A stretch of DNA of 14,777 nt from Chthonomonas sp. UBA6659 (GTDB lineage Bacteria > Armatimonadota > Fimbriimonadia > Fimbriimonadales > Fimbriimonadaceae), in assembly GCA_002455425.1 (NCBI GenBank), contig DKKT01000007.1, positions 1 to 14,777 of the forward strand, written 5' to 3'. The notes beneath the pieces are model-generated. The model was not told where the DNA came from. It saw only the letters and a list, made by a program, of their open reading frames with translations, and made no database searches. Shown here one piece after another: positions 5,103 to 12,578 of the stretch (positions are counted from its first letter, which is position 1; the number at the start of each line of letters is the position of its first letter). The position numbers were made by a program, and so were the translations under genes.

Positions 5103-5159
5103 CCCAGCCAAATCCCACATGGGGGGTTGCTCTCCCATGTTTTTCCCAGTATCATCCCA
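5102..5159. promoter_or_regulatory. Candidate MraZ operator: five TCCCA repeats with an 11-nt period
   Basis: TCCCA occurs at 5102-5106, 5113-5117, 5133-5137, 5144-5148 and 5155-5159: two copies, then three, at exact 11-nt steps within each group. Between the groups, ACATGGG (5117-5123) and CCCATGT (5134-5140) form an inverted repeat. MraZ is known in E. coli to bind TGGG-type direct repeats before its own gene; here the motif reads TGGGA on the minus strand. The location over and just after the -10 box fits autorepression. Confidence 0.65.
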
Positions 5160-5301
5160 ATCAAGTGGAGCCAACGACATGGAGTCGGCGGATCCACCCG
5201 GGAAGGGCGGGGTGTCCATCCCAGATTCATAGGCAAGCCGGAACGTATGGATGCGGCCCGGTTTGCCTTCATCTTACAACGGAATTTGCGGAGGATCGAT
5301 C

Positions 5302-5784
5302 GTGGACGAGAAGAATGGGCAGGTTTTCAAGCCCCTTCTCGGGACGGATGAAGCCACGATCGACGATAAGGGGCGCATTCTGGTCTCCAAAAAGAAGCGA
5401 GAGCGACTCGGCGACGGGTTCGTTCTGGCTCTGGGCGAGGTCGGTTGCCTCGTGGCCTATCCCGAGCCGATCTGGAACCAGATGGTATCCGAAGTCCTCG
5501 CCAAAGACAGCTTGAACCTCGGACGCCAGATGTTCACCCGGCTCGTATTCGGGCTCGCCGAGGACGATCTCAAGTTCGACCAGCAAGGGCGCCTCGTGAT
5601 TCCCCAGAAGCTGAGGGGGCTGGCCAAGCTCAAGGACCGGGTGGTGCTCGTCGGTTGTGTCGATCGGCTCGAAATCTGGGCCGGCTCAGAGCACGACCAG
5701 TACCTCGAAGACCCGAAGAACTACGGTGATCGGCGTCGGCAAGCGATTCTCGACGCCCAAAGACTGATGAACTCGACCGAATGA
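5302..5784 (+). CDS. mraZ: MraZ, transcriptional regulator of the dcw operon
   Basis: The 160-aa protein has the two SpoVT/AbrB-like half domains of MraZ: ATIDDKGRILVSKKKRERLG (residues 18-37) and LKFDQQGRLVIPQKLRGLAK (90-109). Both carry the DxxGR turn used in DNA binding by the ring-shaped oligomer. The GTG start at 5302 is chosen because GGAGG sits 7 nt before it. The frame extends to an ATG at 5251, but that start has no ribosome site and would add non-conserved residues. Compared with the usual MFxGxxxHxLD start, there are some 12 extra N-terminal residues. The stop overlaps the rsmH start as ATGA. It probably represses its own operon through the TCCCA repeats upstream. Confidence 0.93.
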   Translation: MDEKNGQVFKPLLGTDEATIDDKGRILVSKKKRERLGDGFVLALGEVGCLVAYPEPIWNQMVSEVLAKDSLNLGRQMFTRLVFGLAEDDLKFDQQGRLVIPQKLRGLAKLKDRVVLVGCVDRLEIWAGSEHDQYLEDPKNYGDRRRQAILDAQRLMNSTE

Positions 5785-6695
5785 CGCATGTGCCGGTGAT
5801 GCCGGAGGAGGTGCTGGCCGCACTTCATCTCAGGCCGGGCGCGTTCGTCGTCGATGGAACCGTCGGCCATGGGGGCCACGCTCGGCTCATGGCGGCGAAG
5901 ATCGCTCCGGGCGGAGTGATTTTGGGACTGGACTGGGATTTGGACATGTTGGCAACGGCTAAGGCGCGGTTGGAAGGCGTGGAGGGTGTCGAAGTCGAGC
6001 TTCGGCACACCGACTATCGCGGGTTGCCCAAGGCCCTTGCCGAGGTCGCAGCGTCGAAGCGGCGCGCGCCATACGCCGACGCGATCCTCCTCGACCTCGG
6101 GCTCAATCTTGCTCAGATCGAATCGCCTGATCGGGGGATCAGTTTCCGAGTCGACGCCCCGCTCGACATGCGCATGAACCGAACGTCCGGCGAGCCGGCG
6201 TCGGCCCTCTTGAATCGGGCGAGCCCCGAGGCGATCGAAGACGCCCTTTTCCGATTTGGCGACGAGCGTTGGGCTCGGCGGATTGCCCACGTGATCGTCG
6301 AGCGCCGGCGAACCCAGCCGCTCCGAACGACCCAGGATCTGGTCGATTGCGTGCTGGCGGCGATACCGGTCGCCAAGCGCGAAAAGCGGATTCACCCGGC
6401 GACCCGGACGTTCCAGGCGGTCCGCATCTGGGTGAACCGCGAGCTCGACGGGTTGGACGAGGCCCTCGCCGCCGCTGCCCGGTGTCTCGCTCCCCGCGGC
6501 GTTCTCGCGGTTCTGAGTTTTCATTCCGGCGAAGACCGCATCGTCAAGCATACGTTTCGCGATCTCGCGGAGAAGGGTTTCGAGGAGCTGTACAAGAAGC
6601 CTCTGACCCCGACCGAGTCAGAAATCGCCGTCAATCCCAAGAGCCGAAGCACGAAGTTGCGGGCTCTCCGACGTACCGAGGAACCTCAAGCATGA
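5781..6695 (+). CDS. rsmH: 16S rRNA (cytosine-1402 N4)-methyltransferase RsmH (MraW)
   Basis: RsmH methylates N4 of C1402 in the decoding centre of 16S rRNA using S-adenosylmethionine. The 304-aa length is standard. Visible motifs are HVPVMPEEVLAAL at the start, the SAM-binding VDGTVGHGGHA (residues 24-34), LLDLGLNLAQIESPDRGISF (103-122), APLDMRM (126-132), FGDERWARRIA (159-169), HPATRTFQAVRIWVN (205-219), LSFHSGEDRIVK (245-256; usual form SFHSLEDR) and the tail KSRSTKLRALRRT. ATG 5781 overlaps the mraZ stop and its own TGA overlaps the ftsL start, so it is coupled on both sides. Confidence 0.97.
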   Translation: MTHVPVMPEEVLAALHLRPGAFVVDGTVGHGGHARLMAAKIAPGGVILGLDWDLDMLATAKARLEGVEGVEVELRHTDYRGLPKALAEVAASKRRAPYADAILLDLGLNLAQIESPDRGISFRVDAPLDMRMNRTSGEPASALLNRASPEAIEDALFRFGDERWARRIAHVIVERRRTQPLRTTQDLVDCVLAAIPVAKREKRIHPATRTFQAVRIWVNRELDGLDEALAAAARCLAPRGVLAVLSFHSGEDRIVKHTFRDLAEKGFEELYKKPLTPTESEIAVNPKSRSTKLRALRRTEEPQA

Positions 6696-7156
6696 GCGCC
6701 ATTCAATTGCCCGACACCCCGACTCGCCTGCGCGTTCTCCCGCGCGACCGCGAGACGCCGACCCCCGTTCGCGAGGAGGTCGCGGCTCCCGAGCCGCGGG
6801 TGATTACGACCCCGAAGGAGCAGGTACGTCCGCGCTCGAGGGCGCGGGCGCGAACCTTCGAGAAGGTGGTGGGCCAGCTGATGGTGTTCGGGATCGTCGT
6901 CGGATTGACCTACGCGGCGTCGAGCCTCGGAGGACGGATTCTGACGGAGGGCGAACGGCGTGAGGCGATCACGGCCCAGCAGCGGACACGCCTCGCTCGA
7001 ACCGACATCTCGGTGCTCCGTCAGCGGGTCGAGCGGCTCACGGGAGTGCGCGCAGTCGAGCGCTGGGCGCTCGCCCGCGGATTTCAACATCCGGAGGTCA
7101 GACCCGTGACTCCGAAGCCCCGAACGGAAGGAGCGAACCGAGTTGCCAAGCGCTGA
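6692..7156 (+). CDS. ftsL: FtsL-like septum protein
   Basis: The 154-aa protein has a Pro/Arg-rich cytoplasmic tail (residues 1-57), one membrane helix (about 60-80, GQLMVFGIVVGLTYAASSLG) and a short extracytoplasmic coiled-coil-like part. That part ends ERLTGVRAVERWALARGFQH, the shape of FtsL/DivIC septum initiators. FtsL links FtsB/DivIC to FtsW-FtsI at the division site. Sequence conservation in this family is low, so the call rests on topology and on position between rsmH and ftsI. ATG 6692 overlaps the rsmH stop (ATGA), with GAGGA 9 nt before it. The N-terminal tail, near 57 residues, is longer than in E. coli FtsL. Confidence 0.8.
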   Translation: MSAIQLPDTPTRLRVLPRDRETPTPVREEVAAPEPRVITTPKEQVRPRSRARARTFEKVVGQLMVFGIVVGLTYAASSLGGRILTEGERREAITAQQRTRLARTDISVLRQRVERLTGVRAVERWALARGFQHPEVRPVTPKPRTEGANRVAKR

Positions 7157-8846
7157 CCCGCGGGGATTGTGGTTCGGCGTCGGCATGGGGGCGCTGTTCG
7201 TGGGGGCCGCGTTCACCCAGGCCCGCGTCCAGGTCTTTGAGCGGGATCCGATCCTCAAGCTCGCGCAGGCCAGCAATCGATACGTCGTCGGCCGCCCGGA
7301 GCTTGCCCATCGCGGCGCGATCGTGAGCGCCGACGGGAAGGTCCTCGCCCAGAGCGAGGACAGCTTCGTGCTTCAAGTGAACTTCAAGCGCGCGCCGCGA
7401 TCGCCGGCGTTTCTGCTCGAACTCGCGGCGGCATCCGGGATTCCGGCTTCCGAATTCGAAGGCGCGGCTCGAGGTGGTGGCAGCCGGACGTGGCGTCGCG
7501 ACCTCACGGCGGATCAGGCGCGGCAAATCCAGGCGGTCAAGGTGTCGTGGCGGGCGGACGGCGTGTCACTGGACCGCACGCTCGAGCGCGAGTACCCGTT
7601 CGCCGAGGTGACGGCCGGCTTGGTCGGCGCCGTGCGCGACGGTAAGCCGACGACCGGACTCGAATTCGGGTGCGATGCGCTCCTCGAAGGAGAGGATGGC
7701 TACCGAACCGGAGTCGTCGATAGGAGCGGAGCGTTTCTCAAGTTGGAGGGCCGGTCGATTCCGCGTCGGAACGGGCAATCCTTGACGCTCACGATCGACA
7801 CGAGACTTCAGATCGCGGCGCACTACGCGATCCGGCAGGCGGTCGAAGCGCACGAGGCATCATCCGGCGTCGCGATCGTCATCGACCCCAAGACGGGAGA
7901 TCTTCTCGCCATGGCGAACTGGCCCACGTTCGATCCGACGGGGCAGGGTGGCGCGGGCAAGAAGGCAACGGACTTCAATCCCGCGGTGATGGGCTTCTAC
8001 GAACCGGGCTCGACCTTCAAAATCCTGACCCTGGCCGAGGCCCTCCAGTCGGGCAAAGTCTCGATGGGAGACTCGATCTACTGTAGCGGGACGCTCAAGA
8101 TCAACCGAGGCTCGGAAATCCACTGCGACCGCAAGCATGGCGCCCACGGCGCGGCGAACCTCGAGCGGGCGATCGCGAAGAGCTGTAACGTGAGTGCCGC
8201 GACCTGGGCGCTTCGCGTCGGGAACGCCGGGATGGTGAGGTTCGTCGACGACCTCGAATTGCTTCGACGACCGAAATTGGGGCTCCGAAGCGAGGTGCGG
8301 GGACGCTTCCGACGGGACGACCCCGCAAAGGCGCTCCAAACCGCGACGCTCGGCTTCGGCCAGTCGATCAATGTGACCCCGGTCATGCTCGCAAGCGCGT
8401 TCGCGATGATCGGCAACGAGGGCATCTGGCACGCTCCACGTCTCGTGCGTGAGATCGGCGGAACCGAACCCCCGCGTGACCCCGGTCGGAGGATTCTCGA
8501 CGCGGGCGTCGCGAACGACGTCTTGAAACTCATGGCATCGGTCATTCAAAGCGATGAGGGCACCGGGGCTAAGCTCCGCGTCCCGGGATACCGTCTGGCC
8601 GGTAAGACCGGCACCGCGCAGAAGACGAATCGCGTGACAGGAACCATGAAGGGAGGCGGCTACGTGGCGAGCTTCGTCGGCTTTGTGCCGGCCGAGAAGC
8701 CGCAAGCGATGATCCTGGTCATGGTCGACAATCCGAGGGGTTCGGCGTTCTACGGCTCGCAGGTGGCGGGTCCGGTCTTCCGCGAATTGGCCGGCGCGGT
8801 GATCCGAACCTACCGCATTCCGCCATCGTCGAGGGCGGCTCCGTGA
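7143..8846 (+). CDS. ftsI: FtsI/PBP3-type septal transpeptidase (class B penicillin-binding protein)
   Basis: The protein (567 aa) cross-links septal peptidoglycan outside the cytoplasmic membrane. It has an N-terminal membrane helix (about 9-25), the pedestal motif HRGAIVSADGKVLAQ (56-70), TTGLEFGCDALLEGEDGYRT (170-189), and a transpeptidase domain with the active-site STFK (Ser290, Lys293), SCN (347-349) and KTGTAQK (488-494). All three penicillin-binding motifs are intact. The start is TTG at 7143 with AAGGAG 9 nt upstream, overlapping ftsL by 14 nt. It ends in TGA overlapping the GTG of murE. No C-terminal PASTA domains are present, unlike many clostridial or actinobacterial relatives; a SpoVD-like role is therefore less likely. 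Confidence 0.95.
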   Translation: MPSADPRGLWFGVGMGALFVGAAFTQARVQVFERDPILKLAQASNRYVVGRPELAHRGAIVSADGKVLAQSEDSFVLQVNFKRAPRSPAFLLELAAASGIPASEFEGAARGGGSRTWRRDLTADQARQIQAVKVSWRADGVSLDRTLEREYPFAEVTAGLVGAVRDGKPTTGLEFGCDALLEGEDGYRTGVVDRSGAFLKLEGRSIPRRNGQSLTLTIDTRLQIAAHYAIRQAVEAHEASSGVAIVIDPKTGDLLAMANWPTFDPTGQGGAGKKATDFNPAVMGFYEPGSTFKILTLAEALQSGKVSMGDSIYCSGTLKINRGSEIHCDRKHGAHGAANLERAIAKSCNVSAATWALRVGNAGMVRFVDDLELLRRPKLGLRSEVRGRFRRDDPAKALQTATLGFGQSINVTPVMLASAFAMIGNEGIWHAPRLVREIGGTEPPRDPGRRILDAGVANDVLKLMASVIQSDEGTGAKLRVPGYRLAGKTGTAQKTNRVTGTMKGGGYVASFVGFVPAEKPQAMILVMVDNPRGSAFYGSQVAGPVFRELAGAVIRTYRIPPSSRAAP

Positions 8847-10315
8847 GATTCACCCAGCTTCTCGCCGCGGCAGGCGTCGCGCCTCGGGGGCAAACGGGCG
8901 ACGCGGGTCCGATCACGGGGCTGGCAGACGACTCTCGGCAGGTTCAAGCCGGGGGTTTGTTCGTCTGTATGCCGAGTGCGAACACGGACAGCCACCGGTT
9001 CCTCGTCGACGCTCAGCGATCCGGGGCGGTCGCCGCGATCGTCCACTCGGAGGAGGGCTTGGCCCATGCCACGGCCGCGGGATTGCCGGCGGCATGGATC
9101 GAGGAGGCTCAGTTCATCGGAGCCGTTGGGCGGGTTTCCGCGGCGTTTCTCGGACCGATACCGTTCCGTATCGTCGGGATCACGGGGACGAACGGCAAGA
9201 CGACTACGGCGTGGATGATGAGGCAGGCGCTACCGGCGTTGGGAATGCGGCCCGCCTACCTGGGGACGCTGGGGTATCAGGGCCCCTGTGGGCATGTCCA
9301 CCTCGAAAACACGACCCCGTTTCCCGTCGAGCTTTACGGGCTCTTTGCCCACGCTGCATCGGAGGGCGTGGACACGCTCGTGATGGAGACCAGCAGTCAT
9401 GCCCTTGCCCAGGGGCGAGTTGCGGGCGTGCCGTTCACGTGTGCCGTCTTCACCAACCTCAGCCAGGATCATCTCGACTTCCACGGGACGATGGAAGCCT
9501 ACGAGGCGGCCAAGCGCTCGCTCTTCGTGGATTACGGCGTCTCGTCTGCCGCGATCGGTGTCGATGATCCGGTCGGGGCGCGATGGCTTGCGGCGCTCTC
9601 GCCCCGGCACCCGGGCTTCTTCGGGTTCGGAGAGCGGGAGGGGGCGCTTCGGATTCGGCCGCTCGACGTGCGGGTCGACACCGTCCGAGCGGAGTTCCGG
9701 TATGGCGACCGGACACGGGAAGTGACGATGGGGGTGGGCGGCCTGTTCAACGTGGCGAACAGTGTCGCCGCTCTCGGTGGGCTGATCGCGCTTGGGTTTG
9801 AATTCGAAGCGGCGTGTGACGCCATGGCTTCCGTCCACCCGGTTCCGGGACGTTTCGAGGCGATCGCGAACGATGCCGGCATCGGAGTCCTTGTCGACTA
9901 TGCCCACACGCCGGACGCGCTTGAGAAACTACTGGCCTCGGCCCGGGCACTGGATCCCAAGCGGTTGATCACGGTCTTCGGCTGCGGCGGAGATCGCGAT
10001 CGCACGAAGCGGCCCCAGATGGCGGCGGTCGTCAGCGCGAAGTCCGATCTCTCGGTGATCACAAGCGACAATCCGCGAACCGAGGACCCGCACGCGATCG
10101 TGCGCGATGTCGAGCAGGGCTTGGTGCCTGGCGCGCGGAGCGAGACCGTGATCGATCGGCGCGAGGCGATTTTCAGGGCCGTCGCGCTGGCCGAGGCAGG
10201 CGACATCGTCGTAATCGCGGGGAAGGGACACGAGGATTACCAAATCATCGGCCGGACCAAGCACCCGATGGACGATCGTCAGATGGCCCGCGAGGCGCTG
10301 GAGGCGCGTGGATGA
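8843..10315 (+). CDS. murE: UDP-MurNAc-L-Ala-D-Glu:diaminopimelate ligase MurE
   Basis: MurE adds the third stem-peptide residue, using ATP, in the cytoplasm. The 490-aa length is typical. Motifs: DSRQVQAGGLFVCM (30-43), the P-loop ITGTNGKTTTAWMMR (113-127), METSSHAL (181-188), FTNLSQDHLDFHGTMEAYEA (203-222), the probable carbamylated Lys224, VDYAHTPDALEKLL (351-364), FGCGGDRDRTKRPQM (379-393) and DNPR (409-412). DNPR is the usual signature of meso-diaminopimelate specificity as opposed to lysine. The start is GTG 8843, overlapping the ftsI stop (GTGA), with GAGG 8 nt before it. It ends overlapping murF (ATGA). Confidence 0.97.
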   Translation: MRFTQLLAAAGVAPRGQTGDAGPITGLADDSRQVQAGGLFVCMPSANTDSHRFLVDAQRSGAVAAIVHSEEGLAHATAAGLPAAWIEEAQFIGAVGRVSAAFLGPIPFRIVGITGTNGKTTTAWMMRQALPALGMRPAYLGTLGYQGPCGHVHLENTTPFPVELYGLFAHAASEGVDTLVMETSSHALAQGRVAGVPFTCAVFTNLSQDHLDFHGTMEAYEAAKRSLFVDYGVSSAAIGVDDPVGARWLAALSPRHPGFFGFGEREGALRIRPLDVRVDTVRAEFRYGDRTREVTMGVGGLFNVANSVAALGGLIALGFEFEAACDAMASVHPVPGRFEAIANDAGIGVLVDYAHTPDALEKLLASARALDPKRLITVFGCGGDRDRTKRPQMAAVVSAKSDLSVITSDNPRTEDPHAIVRDVEQGLVPGARSETVIDRREAIFRAVALAEAGDIVVIAGKGHEDYQIIGRTKHPMDDRQMAREALEARG

Positions 10316-11670
10316 AACCGATCGCGCTCCATGAGTTCGCCCTTCGCTGCGCCGGGATCGCCGTACAGATTCCGGAAGGTGCGTTCCTCACCGGATTCGG
10401 CTGGGATAGCCGGACTGTTCAGAGCGGGCAGTTGTTTCTCGCGATCGAAGGTGAGCGCGCGGACGGCCATCAATTCGTTCCCGAGGCACTGGCGCGGGGA
10501 GCGATCGCTACGATCGCGGAGCGGACGGTGCCCGGTCCGCACATCCTCGTCGAGAACTTGGAATCCGCCTTGGCCCACTTCGCTTCCGGAATTCGGGAGT
10601 CGTTCGCGGGTCCGGTGATCGGCATCACGGGCAGCAATGGCAAGACGACCACCAAGGAGTTCGTCGCGGCGGCGTGCAGTCCGCTCGGATCGGTCAAGAA
10701 AAGTGGCGGAAACCTGAACACGGAGTACACCTCGCCGCTGCTTTGGGCGGAGGTCGAATCGGATACGGCGGTCGTCGTCGCGGAGATGGCGATGCGGGGC
10801 TTGGGGCAGATTCGGCACCTCGCGTCGTTCGCGCGTCCCACGATCGGCTTGGTGACGATGATCGGCACCGCGCACATCGAGAAGGTGGGCTCGCGCGAGA
10901 AGATCGCGGAGGCGAAGGGCGAACTCCTGGAGGCACTCCCGACCGACGGACTCGCGATCTTCTGGCAGGAAGACGACTTCCAAGGCACTCTGCGCGCGAT
11001 CCCCCGATGTCCGATCCGGACGTTCGGATTCAGTCCGGACGCGGAGTGTCAGATCCTCGGCTACCGGGCAGTCGCGTGGAACCGATCGGTGGTCCGGGCT
11101 CGCCTCGACGGAATCGTTTTCGAAGCGACCCTCCACGCGTTGGGCCGTCACCAAGCGCTGAATGCGGCCGCGGCGGTGCTCGCAGCTCACTCCGTGGGCG
11201 TGGCCGTCGAAGAAGCGGCCCGCTGTCTTCCGAACGCAGACCTGCCCCCGATGCGGATGGAAGCGAGACCGTTGCGGGGCGCGATGCTCCTCGTGGACAG
11301 CTACAACGCGAGTCCGGACAGCACGGTCGCCGCGATCAAGGCGCTCGCCGAGCTTCCCGCCGAAGGGCGCAAGCTTGCGGTCCTCGGTGAGATGCGGGAG
11401 TTGGGTGAGTTCAGCGAGACCGGACATCGACTTGTCGGAAGAGCCGTCGCCGAATCACCCATCGACCACGTCTTGTTGTTTGGACCGATGACGAGCTATA
11501 TCCAAAGCGAGGCCGTGCGAGCGGGTTTCCCCGAGGGGCGGATCGCGTCGGCGACGTCGCTCGACGAGGTGCGATCGTTCCTTGAACAGCTCGAGCCGGG
11601 CGACGTGGCGCTCTTCAAGGGGAGCCGTGCTCTGGAACTGGAGAAGGCGGTCGAGGCGGTGGCGCTTTGA
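10312..11670 (+). CDS. murF: UDP-MurNAc-tripeptide:D-Ala-D-Ala ligase MurF
   Basis: MurF attaches D-Ala-D-Ala to finish the UDP-MurNAc-pentapeptide. The 452-aa protein shows WDSRTVQSGQLFLAI (31-45), the ATP loop ITGSNGKTTTKEF (105-117), the NLNTEY/P segment after KKSGG, VVAEMAMRGLGQIRHL, ITxIGxAH-like VTMIGTAHIEKVGSREKIAE, GRHQALNAAAAVLA, and the C-terminal DSYNASPDSTVAAIKAL and AVLGEMRELGE blocks typical of MurF. ATG 10312 is preceded by GGAGG at 10300-10304 (7-nt gap) and overlaps the murE stop. The stop overlaps the TTG start of mraY. Confidence 0.97.
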   Translation: MKPIALHEFALRCAGIAVQIPEGAFLTGFGWDSRTVQSGQLFLAIEGERADGHQFVPEALARGAIATIAERTVPGPHILVENLESALAHFASGIRESFAGPVIGITGSNGKTTTKEFVAAACSPLGSVKKSGGNLNTEYTSPLLWAEVESDTAVVVAEMAMRGLGQIRHLASFARPTIGLVTMIGTAHIEKVGSREKIAEAKGELLEALPTDGLAIFWQEDDFQGTLRAIPRCPIRTFGFSPDAECQILGYRAVAWNRSVVRARLDGIVFEATLHALGRHQALNAAAAVLAAHSVGVAVEEAARCLPNADLPPMRMEARPLRGAMLLVDSYNASPDSTVAAIKALAELPAEGRKLAVLGEMRELGEFSETGHRLVGRAVAESPIDHVLLFGPMTSYIQSEAVRAGFPEGRIASATSLDEVRSFLEQLEPGDVALFKGSRALELEKAVEAVAL

Positions 11671-12578
11671 ATCCGATGGTCCCGTTCTGGATTGCCTTCG
11701 GGGCGGCTGGCTTGGCCGCGTATCCGGTGTATCGGACGCTGATTCGCACCAACACGCGGCAGACGGTCAGCGAATTCGCACCGGAGAGTCACCAGAAGAA
11801 GCAGGGCACGCCGACGATGGGCGGGCTCATCGTGGTCATCGGCCTGCTCGTCGCCCTAGCCTATCCGTCCGATTCGGCCTGGATTTCTTGGCTGGTTCTT
11901 GTGGTCGGCATGGCGGCGATCGGATTCCTAGACGATTGGGTCGTGCCTCGGCGCTGGCCGGGAAAGCGGGGCTTGGGTTGGAAGCAGAAGCTCGCGATGC
12001 AGGTCGTCGTGGCGGTTCCGGCGGCCTATCTCTTTCCCCTCACGCGACAGGACCCCCTTCACGTAGGACTGTTCGCGCTGGCGGTGCTGTTCACGGCGAA
12101 TGCGTACAACTTCGTGGACGGCCTTGACGGGCTTGCCGGCTCGATCGGTTTGCTGTTGGCGCTTGGTCTTGGGAGCTTGGCGGCGGGCAGTTCGATGACA
12201 GCGGTGATGGCCGGGGCACTGGTGCCGTTCTTGGTATTGAATGCCCCTCCGGCCAAGGTGTTCATGGGGGATGTCGGCTCCTTGCCCATAGGTGCCGTGC
12301 TCGGCGGCTTGGGTTATGCGTCCGCCGTGCTGGCCGGTGACGCCAGCGGGGTCGTGGCGGTCGTGGTGCTCGCACTGGTGCTGATCATCGAACTGGTGCC
12401 GGTGCCGCTGCAGATTTTCTGGGTCAAAGTGTTCAAGAAAAGACTCTTTCCCTACACTCCCATCCACCACGCCTTCGAGAAAGCAGGCTGGCCGGAGTCG
12501 CGCGTCGTTTGGCTCTTCGCGATCGCCCAAGCCGTGTGCGTCGCGGGTGCGTGGACGCTCGGCTGGAGGACAGTTTGA
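11667..12578 (+). CDS. mraY: Phospho-MurNAc-pentapeptide translocase MraY
   Basis: MraY moves phospho-MurNAc-pentapeptide onto undecaprenyl phosphate, making lipid I in the membrane. The 303-aa protein is mostly hydrophobic, about 10 helices, and shorter than the 360 aa of E. coli. It keeps ESHQKKQGTPTMGGL (40-54), the catalytic pair FLDD (87-90), GWKQKLAMQ (104-112), ANAYNFVDGLDGLAGS (144-159), FMGDVGSLPIG (199-209) and the substrate loop PIHHAFEKAGWPESRV (265-280; usual form PIHHHFE). I chose TTG 11667, which gives the same four-base overlap (TTGA) seen at other junctions; ATG 11676, three codons later, is a real alternative. The stop overlaps the murD start. Confidence 0.95.
   Translation: MNPMVPFWIAFGAAGLAAYPVYRTLIRTNTRQTVSEFAPESHQKKQGTPTMGGLIVVIGLLVALAYPSDSAWISWLVLVVGMAAIGFLDDWVVPRRWPGKRGLGWKQKLAMQVVVAVPAAYLFPLTRQDPLHVGLFALAVLFTANAYNFVDGLDGLAGSIGLLLALGLGSLAAGSSMTAVMAGALVPFLVLNAPPAKVFMGDVGSLPIGAVLGGLGYASAVLAGDASGVVAVVVLALVLIIELVPVPLQIFWVKVFKKRLFPYTPIHHAFEKAGWPESRVVWLFAIAQAVCVAGAWTLGWRTV

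Noticed and set aside
5251..5301. ATG start for mraZ at 5251
   Set aside because: It lacks a ribosome site and adds non-conserved residues, whereas GTG 5302 has GGAGG at ideal spacing.
5160..5301. Riboswitch or structured leader before mraZ
   Set aside because: The leader is long, but I could find only short chance pairings (such as GTGGA with TCCAC) and no known riboswitch core.
6269..6691. Extended upstream start for the ftsL frame
   Set aside because: The frame is open through rsmH, but the translation there is Arg/Gly/Pro noise. The ATG at 6692, overlapping the rsmH stop with GAGGA before it, is the sensible start.
10279..11427. Long minus-strand open frame (382 codons) opposite murF
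   Set aside because: It mirrors the G/C-rich third positions of murF, and its translation is Arg/His/Asp-rich with no domain. It is an antisense shadow.
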